From an uncultured Desulfovibrio sp. (GTDB taxonomy: Bacteria; Desulfobacterota; Desulfovibrionia; Desulfovibrionales; Desulfovibrionaceae), in assembly GCA_937926875.1 (NCBI GenBank), contig CALBAX010000109.1:1-8737 (forward strand): a stretch of 8,737 nt of DNA, given 5' to 3'. Each line of letters starts with the position of its first letter. Positions within the stretch are counted from its first letter, which is position 1. The position numbers and the translations under genes are program-made. Shown here in pieces: positions 4,627 through 8,737 of this stretch. The notes below the pieces were generated by a model that had not been told where the DNA came from, did no database searches, and was given only the letters and a program-made list of their open reading frames with translations.

Positions 4627-5481
4627 ATGAACATCTCAGCCACGTCACCTCTCGTTTCTGTCCTGCTCCTGCTGGTCTCCATGTCTTCCATCCAGGCCAG
4701 CGCCTCGCTTGCCAAGACCATCTTTCCTCTGGTGGGCCCAGCCGGCACCACGGCCTTGCGTTTGCTGGTGGCCTCAACCATCCTGCTTGTGGTGATGCGG
4801 CCATGGAAAAAAGCCATCCCCCGCAGTGCCTGGAAAGTCATCGCCGTTTTCGGGCTGGCCACGGCAAGCATGAACCTCTGCTTTTACGAAGCCCTGAGCC
4901 GTATCCCGCTGGGGGTGGCCGTCGGTCTGGAATTCACTGGGCCGCTGACGGTAGCCATGCTCTCTTCCCGCCGCCTCGTGGACTTCATCTGGGTCATCCT
5001 GGCAGCGGGCGGTCTCGCCATCCTGCTGCCCCTGCGCCAAAGCGCGGACAGCATCGACCCGCTGGGCGCGGCGCTTGCCCTGTGTTCCGGTGTCTGCTGG
5101 GCGCTCTACATCATCTTCGGCAAAAAGGCGGGCAGCAGCCTGGACAAGTCCTGCGTGGCTCTGGCCATGCTCGTGGGCAGCTGTGCCATCTTCCCCGTGG
5201 GCCTAGCCTCCTCCGGTATGGATCTGTTCAGGCCCGAGATCCTGCCCCTGGCCCTGATCCTGGGCATTTTTTCCTCTGCCCTGCCCTATGGCGTCGAGAT
5301 CATCGCGCTGAAGAACCTGCCCTCGCGCACGTTCAGCATCCTCATGAGCCTGGAGCCGGCCCTTGCTGCCCTTTCCGGTTTCCTCTTCCTGGGTGAACAG
5401 CTGAGCCTTGCCCAGTGGACAGCCCTTACTGCCATCATCAGCGCTTCCATCGGCTCCACGCTGACCATCAGAAAGCAATAA
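4627..5481 (+). CDS. rhtA: RhtA-type threonine/homoserine exporter (EamA/DMT family)
   Basis: This inner-membrane exporter has 284 residues and ten predicted membrane segments in two EamA repeats (about 8-137 and 145-280). It aligns along its whole length with Escherichia coli RhtA as I remember it. Shared stretches include MSSIQASASLAKTIFPLVG (19-37), TALRL (42-46), PLGVAVGLEFTGPL (94-107), SSRRLVDFIWV (113-123), a CW/AxYI motif at 157-162, ALPYGVEIIALKNLPSRTF (218-236), MSLEPALAALSG (240-251) with FLFLGE (252-257), and the C-terminal ASIGSTLTIRK. E. coli RhtA pumps out threonine and homoserine and protects against toxic amino acids or analogues; the substrate here is inferred. The start at 4627 fits the family N-terminus, although the ribosome binding site is poor, suggesting modest translation. 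No regulator is adjacent. The gene runs towards the formate dehydrogenase operon and shares its terminator. Confidence 0.88.
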   Translation: MNISATSPLVSVLLLLVSMSSIQASASLAKTIFPLVGPAGTTALRLLVASTILLVVMRPWKKAIPRSAWKVIAVFGLATASMNLCFYEALSRIPLGVAVGLEFTGPLTVAMLSSRRLVDFIWVILAAGGLAILLPLRQSADSIDPLGAALALCSGVCWALYIIFGKKAGSSLDKSCVALAMLVGSCAIFPVGLASSGMDLFRPEILPLALILGIFSSALPYGVEIIALKNLPSRTFSILMSLEPALAALSGFLFLGEQLSLAQWTALTAIISASIGSTLTIRKQ

Positions 5482-5703
5482 TTTCGGATATAGCGCCCGG
5501 CCTTTCAATTGGTAAGAAGCAGGGGGGCTTCCTGCTATCAGTGCCTTCCCCCTGCCTGATGGCACCGGCCCTGTCTTTGCCAAGCGTAAAGCTCTCCACT
5601 AAACGCAGAAGGGGCAGGCTCGCTTTTGCTGCCGTCCCGCAACACAAGTCCAGCCGCATAGCGGGGGACCATATGCAATATCCGACGACAGACTAAAATC
5701 CAT
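5482..5703. other. Convergent intergenic region, no gene
   Basis: No credible coding frame lies here. Two hairpins may end rhtA transcripts or be decay barriers: AGCAGG / CCTGCT (about 5517-5535), and GTGCC / GGCAC with a long loop (about 5540-5564). Neither has a T-run. Confidence 0.4.
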
Positions 5704-5740
5704 AAAAAAGGGCGGGGACACATCGCATCCCCGCCCTTTT
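5704..5740 (-). terminator. Bidirectional terminator between convergent units
   Basis: GGGCGGGG (5710-5717) pairs with CCCCGCCC (5729-5736) around an 11-base loop. On the minus strand six T follow (5709-5704), making a classic terminator for the formate dehydrogenase operon, whose last stop codon is at 5759. On the plus strand TTTT follows (5737-5740), so it can also stop rhtA read-through. Confidence 0.85.
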
Positions 5741-5758
5741 CGTGCATATTTGCCGATC

Positions 5759-7678
5759 CTAGAATTCTTCAGGCAACTGGAGCATTTCCTCATAGGTGAA
5801 CACGGGCCCGTCCAGGCACATGTAGTGCGCACCCACCTTGCAATGGCCGCACTTGCCCACACCGCAGCGCATGTGGGTCTCCAGGGACGTGAAGATGTCC
5901 TTGCCGTTCATGCCAAGGCCCAGCAGATCGCGGGCCACCAGCTTGATGCGGCGCGGCGAGGCACACAGGATGGCCCGGGCATTGGCCCAGTCGAACCCCA
6001 GTTCCGGCAGCAGGTCATTGATGTAGCCCACGTGGGCCTGGACGGCATCCGTCGGCTTGGCCAGGGCATACTGCACCGTCACGCCGGGGATCTTGCTCCA
6101 GTCCTTCAGATCCTGCTTGTAGACCAGGCCCTCATACCGCGTGGCGCTGGCGATGATGGCGATACGGCCGTAGCGTTCCCGCTCCTGGAGCAGGCGCACG
6201 ATGATGGTCCGCACAGGGGCCAGTCCCACGCCGGACCCCACCACCAGCACGTCCCGTCCGGCGAAGGAGCGGTAGGGGAAGCCCTTGCCGTAAGGCCCGC
6301 GCAGGCCGATGACATCCCCCACGCCAAGCCTGGCCAGGGCCGACGTCACCTTGCCCACCTTTTTGACGCAGAACTCGAACTGGCCGTCGTGCTGGTCCCC
6401 GAAGGGGATGGACAGGGCCACTTCCCCCACGCCGAAGACCGTGACCATGAAGAACTGCCCCGTCAGGCGGAAGGTCTCGGCAAGGCGCTCATCCATGTAG
6501 CGGATCACATAGCGGCGGATGTCCGGGGTCTCGTCATGGATGGCCACGATACGCGCGGGATAGGGAGTGAACAGCTGGGGATCGATGCGCGTGGACGCCC
6601 GTTCCGGGATGGAGACCGGCATGGGCTTGCGCTGCCCCTCGGGCGGGCAGTCCCGCACCACGGTAGCAGCTATCTTGCGGATGTCGATGCCTGCCGGACA
6701 GACGTCGATGCAGCGCCCGCAGCCCACGCAGCCTTTTTTGCCGAAGCGGTCCTGGATGTAGACCAGTTTGTCCATGATGCGGTGGCGCACGGCGGCAGCC
6801 TTGCTGCGCGGGTTGTGCCAGCCGGCATTGCGCGTGAAGCCTGCCGTCTGGCAGGAGTCCTTGACGCGGACACGGCGTCCGGACTGGGCATCCAGGCGTT
6901 CCTCGTTGAACTGGAAACAGGTGCAGGTCGGGCAAACGGCCGTGCAGCCCGTGCAGCGGATGCAGGTGGGCGTGATCTCTTCCCACACCGGATGGTCGAA
7001 GCCCTGCAGCAGGGCCGTACGGATCTGCGAAAGATCGGGCAGATCATGGAAAGCCTTGCGGCAATCCTTTTCCAGCTCGTCCAGCCGGGCACGCAGGGCC
7101 GCTTCGGTCACGGGCCGGAAAAAGACCATGGCCTGTCCCACAAGGCTCTCGCCCTTGTCCGTGGCACATTCCACCCAGCACAGCTCGCCGTCCAGCGTCA
7201 GCATCAGGTCGAAGCCGCTGCGGGCAAAGGGGCCTGTGCCCGTGGCCGCGCAAAAACAGCTTTTGCCGGGCGTACGGCAGTTCATGCCCACGATGGTGAC
7301 GGCCTCGCGCCGCATGGAATAATTGATGTCCCGGTACTCGCCCAGATAGAAATCATCCAGATATTCCAGGGCGGCCACATCACAGGGACGCATGCCGAAG
7401 ATGACCGTCGGGGCCATGGCTTCCGCACCGGGCTCGGCCACATAGGTACGTTCGTTGCCTTCCCAGCGGAACAGCACATCCTGATAGCCGTTCAGGACGT
7501 CCACCGGCGGCATGGCAAGGTTGGTATAGTCGAGGCACAGGCCCTTTTCCGGGACGAAGCTCTCCAGACGCGTGGTCCCGTCCTGCTCCTTGCAGGGGCA
7601 CAGCACACGGGAGCCTGACTGCCAGGCGGTCAGCAGGGCGGGCAGGTCCGCCGGATTCATGGTATAATATGCGGACAT
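5759..7678 (-). CDS. HydB/AsrA-HydG/AsrB fusion: ferredoxin-like plus FAD/NAD(P) electron-transfer subunit
   Basis: The product is a single chain of 639 residues. Residues 1-350 match the beta subunit of sulfhydrogenase or subunit A of anaerobic sulfite reductase. They contain FGMRPCDVAALE (94-105), a cysteine group at 134/141/143, and two ferredoxin clusters, C239-C242-C245-C249-P and C317-C320-C323-C327-P, for two [4Fe-4S]. Residues from about 372 match the gamma/B subunit: an FAD-binding barrel (372-470, with ALSIPFG at 421-427), an NAD(P) fold with VVGSGVGLAPVR (479-490), and a PyrK-like [2Fe-2S] site at C605, C610, C613 and C621. These two halves are normally separate genes, so this is a fusion. 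It starts 3 bases after the formate dehydrogenase stop, with GAGAGG in that gene's tail as ribosome binding site. I infer that it passes electrons between formate dehydrogenase and NAD(P)H or ferredoxin in the cytoplasm. No sirohaem AsrC follows, which argues against a sulfite reductase. Confidence 0.85.
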   Translation of the reverse strand: MSAYYTMNPADLPALLTAWQSGSRVLCPCKEQDGTTRLESFVPEKGLCLDYTNLAMPPVDVLNGYQDVLFRWEGNERTYVAEPGAEAMAPTVIFGMRPCDVAALEYLDDFYLGEYRDINYSMRREAVTIVGMNCRTPGKSCFCAATGTGPFARSGFDLMLTLDGELCWVECATDKGESLVGQAMVFFRPVTEAALRARLDELEKDCRKAFHDLPDLSQIRTALLQGFDHPVWEEITPTCIRCTGCTAVCPTCTCFQFNEERLDAQSGRRVRVKDSCQTAGFTRNAGWHNPRSKAAAVRHRIMDKLVYIQDRFGKKGCVGCGRCIDVCPAGIDIRKIAATVVRDCPPEGQRKPMPVSIPERASTRIDPQLFTPYPARIVAIHDETPDIRRYVIRYMDERLAETFRLTGQFFMVTVFGVGEVALSIPFGDQHDGQFEFCVKKVGKVTSALARLGVGDVIGLRGPYGKGFPYRSFAGRDVLVVGSGVGLAPVRTIIVRLLQERERYGRIAIIASATRYEGLVYKQDLKDWSKIPGVTVQYALAKPTDAVQAHVGYINDLLPELGFDWANARAILCASPRRIKLVARDLLGLGMNGKDIFTSLETHMRCGVGKCGHCKVGAHYMCLDGPVFTYEEMLQLPEEF

Positions 7679-7681
7679 GGT

Positions 7682-8737
7682 TTAGGCCCTCTCCAGCCTG
7701 ACGGCGCTGATCTTGTATTCAGGGGTTTTGCTGACCGGATCCAGAGCGGTGCAGGTCAGCAGGTTGACCATGGCTTCGGCAAAATGCAGGGGAGCGAAGA
7801 CCACGCCCTCGGGCACATCGTCCGTGATGTGCATGCGCGAGACCACAGCACCACGACGGCTGACCATGCGCAGGCGGGCACCTTCGCGGATCTCCAGTTT
7901 GCGGGCATCGGCGGGATTGATGTCCGTCACCAGCTCGGGCAGTTCACGCTCCAGCATGGCACAGCGGCGCGTCATGGTCCCGGTCAGATAATGGGCATGG
8001 CGCATGCCGGTGCTGAGCAGGAAGGGGTACTCCCCGTCCGGCAGCTCCGCCGGAGGCACATGCGGGATGGCGGAAAAAAGCCCCTTGCCGCGGGTGAAAC
8101 GTCCCTGATGCAGGATGGGCGTGCCGGGATGGTCAGGCGCGGGACAGGGCCAGCACAGGCCCTTCCCTTCCAGACGGGCATAGCTCATGCCGCTCATGTT
8201 GGGCGCCAGGGAGCAGATCTCGTCAAAGACCTCCGAAGCCGAGGCGTAGTGCATGGCATAGCCCAGCCGCCGGGACAGGGCCTGGATGATCTGGCCGTTG
8301 GTCCGTCCCGCCATGGGCGGGATGGCCTGACGCACACGCTGCACGCGACGCTCGGAATTGGTGAAGGTACCGTCGGTCTCCGCGAACGACGCACCGGGCA
8401 GGACCATGTGCGCCAGTTCCGTGGTCGGCGTGGGGAAGATGTCGAGGCAAAGCAGGAACTCCGCCGACGACAGGGCCTTCATCACATGGCCGGAGTCCGG
8501 GTCGCTGACCACGGGATTCTCTCCCATGATGATCATGGCCTTGAGCTTGCCCTCCTGCAGGCCGTGCATCATCTCCATGGCCGTCAGGCCGCGGGCAGGC
8601 GACAGGGGGCGTCCCCAGGCCGCCTCGAACTTCAGGCGGACCGCCTCGTCATCCACGTACTGGTAGCCGGGATAGTAGTTGGGCAGCCCTCCCATGTCAC
8701 AGGCGCCCTGCACATTGTTCTGGCCACGCAGCGGGTT
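7682..8737 (-). CDS. fdhF: Formate dehydrogenase alpha subunit, C-terminal part (partial)
   Basis: The frame is open to the window edge, so the gene continues beyond it; 351 residues are visible. The fragment opens with NPLRGQNNVQGACDMG, a hallmark of FdhF-type molybdopterin formate dehydrogenases, followed by YPGYQ. Also present are MGENPVVSDPD (71-81) and VLPGASFAETDGTFTNSERR (113-132), which are cofactor-domain motifs. The C-terminal MopB/dinucleotide domain starts near 236, with LLSTGMRHAHYLTGTMTRR (240-258), and the protein ends ALDPVSKTPEYKISAVRLE (331-349), the usual family ending. The catalytic Sec/Cys and the N-terminal iron-sulfur sites lie outside the window, so selenium use cannot be judged. 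The enzyme oxidises formate to CO2, or the reverse, and should be cytoplasmic because its partner is the soluble FAD/NAD(P) fusion 3 bases downstream. A GTG at 8713 is internal, not the start. The symbol follows the family; fdhA is equally possible. Confidence 0.88.
   Translation of the reverse strand, partial: NPLRGQNNVQGACDMGGLPNYYPGYQYVDDEAVRLKFEAAWGRPLSPARGLTAMEMMHGLQEGKLKAMIIMGENPVVSDPDSGHVMKALSSAEFLLCLDIFPTPTTELAHMVLPGASFAETDGTFTNSERRVQRVRQAIPPMAGRTNGQIIQALSRRLGYAMHYASASEVFDEICSLAPNMSGMSYARLEGKGLCWPCPAPDHPGTPILHQGRFTRGKGLFSAIPHVPPAELPDGEYPFLLSTGMRHAHYLTGTMTRRCAMLERELPELVTDINPADARKLEIREGARLRMVSRRGAVVSRMHITDDVPEGVVFAPLHFAEAMVNLLTCTALDPVSKTPEYKISAVRLERA

Noticed and set aside
4002..4871. 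289-residue minus-strand frame over the small genes
   Set aside because: It is antisense to the 54-residue gene, the 79-residue gene and the start of rhtA, crosses a strong hairpin, and has no matching domain.
4560..5396. 278-residue plus-strand frame overlapping rhtA
   Set aside because: It is an out-of-frame shadow rich in His, Pro and Arg; the rhtA frame has full-length family similarity.
5750..7618. 622-residue plus-strand frame
   Set aside because: It is antisense to the HydB-HydG fusion, which contains all expected cofactor motifs.

Overview
The window looks like chromosome from an anaerobic, sulfate-reducing deltaproteobacterium of the Desulfovibrio type (Desulfovibrionaceae). The grounds are a formate dehydrogenase coupled to a HydB/HydG (AsrA/AsrB)-type electron-transfer protein, a long putative sulfate exporter with strongly biased codons, and GC-rich genes with AT-rich control regions. 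The taxon is an inference from gene content, not a database result.

Layout. Positions 1-256 hold no recognisable gene, only a candidate terminator (171-194) and a tRNA promoter. Positions 257-2160 are a tRNA cluster: three copies of tRNA-Pro(GGG), each with its own TTGACA promoter and a nearly identical hairpin terminator. Copy 1 is on the plus strand (257-333); copies 2 and 3 are on the minus strand (1575-1651 and 2042-2118). Between copies 1 and 2 sits one plus-strand gene for an uncharacterised membrane-anchored protein (521-1255) with its own strong terminator (1330-1366). Between copies 2 and 3 I see no gene.

Positions 2119-2565 are an AT-rich leader with a candidate promoter, paired TGTCACA sites and a hairpin next to the ribosome binding site. 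They precede a 479-residue transporter of the putative sulfate exporter (YeiH/PSE, PF03601) family (2566-4005). A 54-residue single-span membrane protein (4020-4184) follows 14 bases later and is probably its partner. After a 12-bp hairpin come a 79-residue protein of unknown function (4266-4505) and an RhtA-type amino-acid exporter (4627-5481).

A bidirectional hairpin (5704-5740) separates these from a convergent minus-strand operon. It holds the C-terminal part of a molybdopterin formate dehydrogenase (7682-8737, cut by the window edge) and, 3 bases downstream, a 639-residue fusion (5759-7678). The fusion joins a dicluster-ferredoxin HydB/AsrA-like half to an FAD/NAD(P)/[2Fe-2S] HydG/AsrB-like half. 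Together they would form a soluble formate:NAD(P) or formate:ferredoxin oxidoreductase.

The points most worth a second look are the tRNA plus terminator repeat family, whose identity stops at the tRNA 5' end, the small membrane protein next to the exporter, and the single-chain HydB-HydG fusion. I found no CRISPR array, transposase or phage gene.
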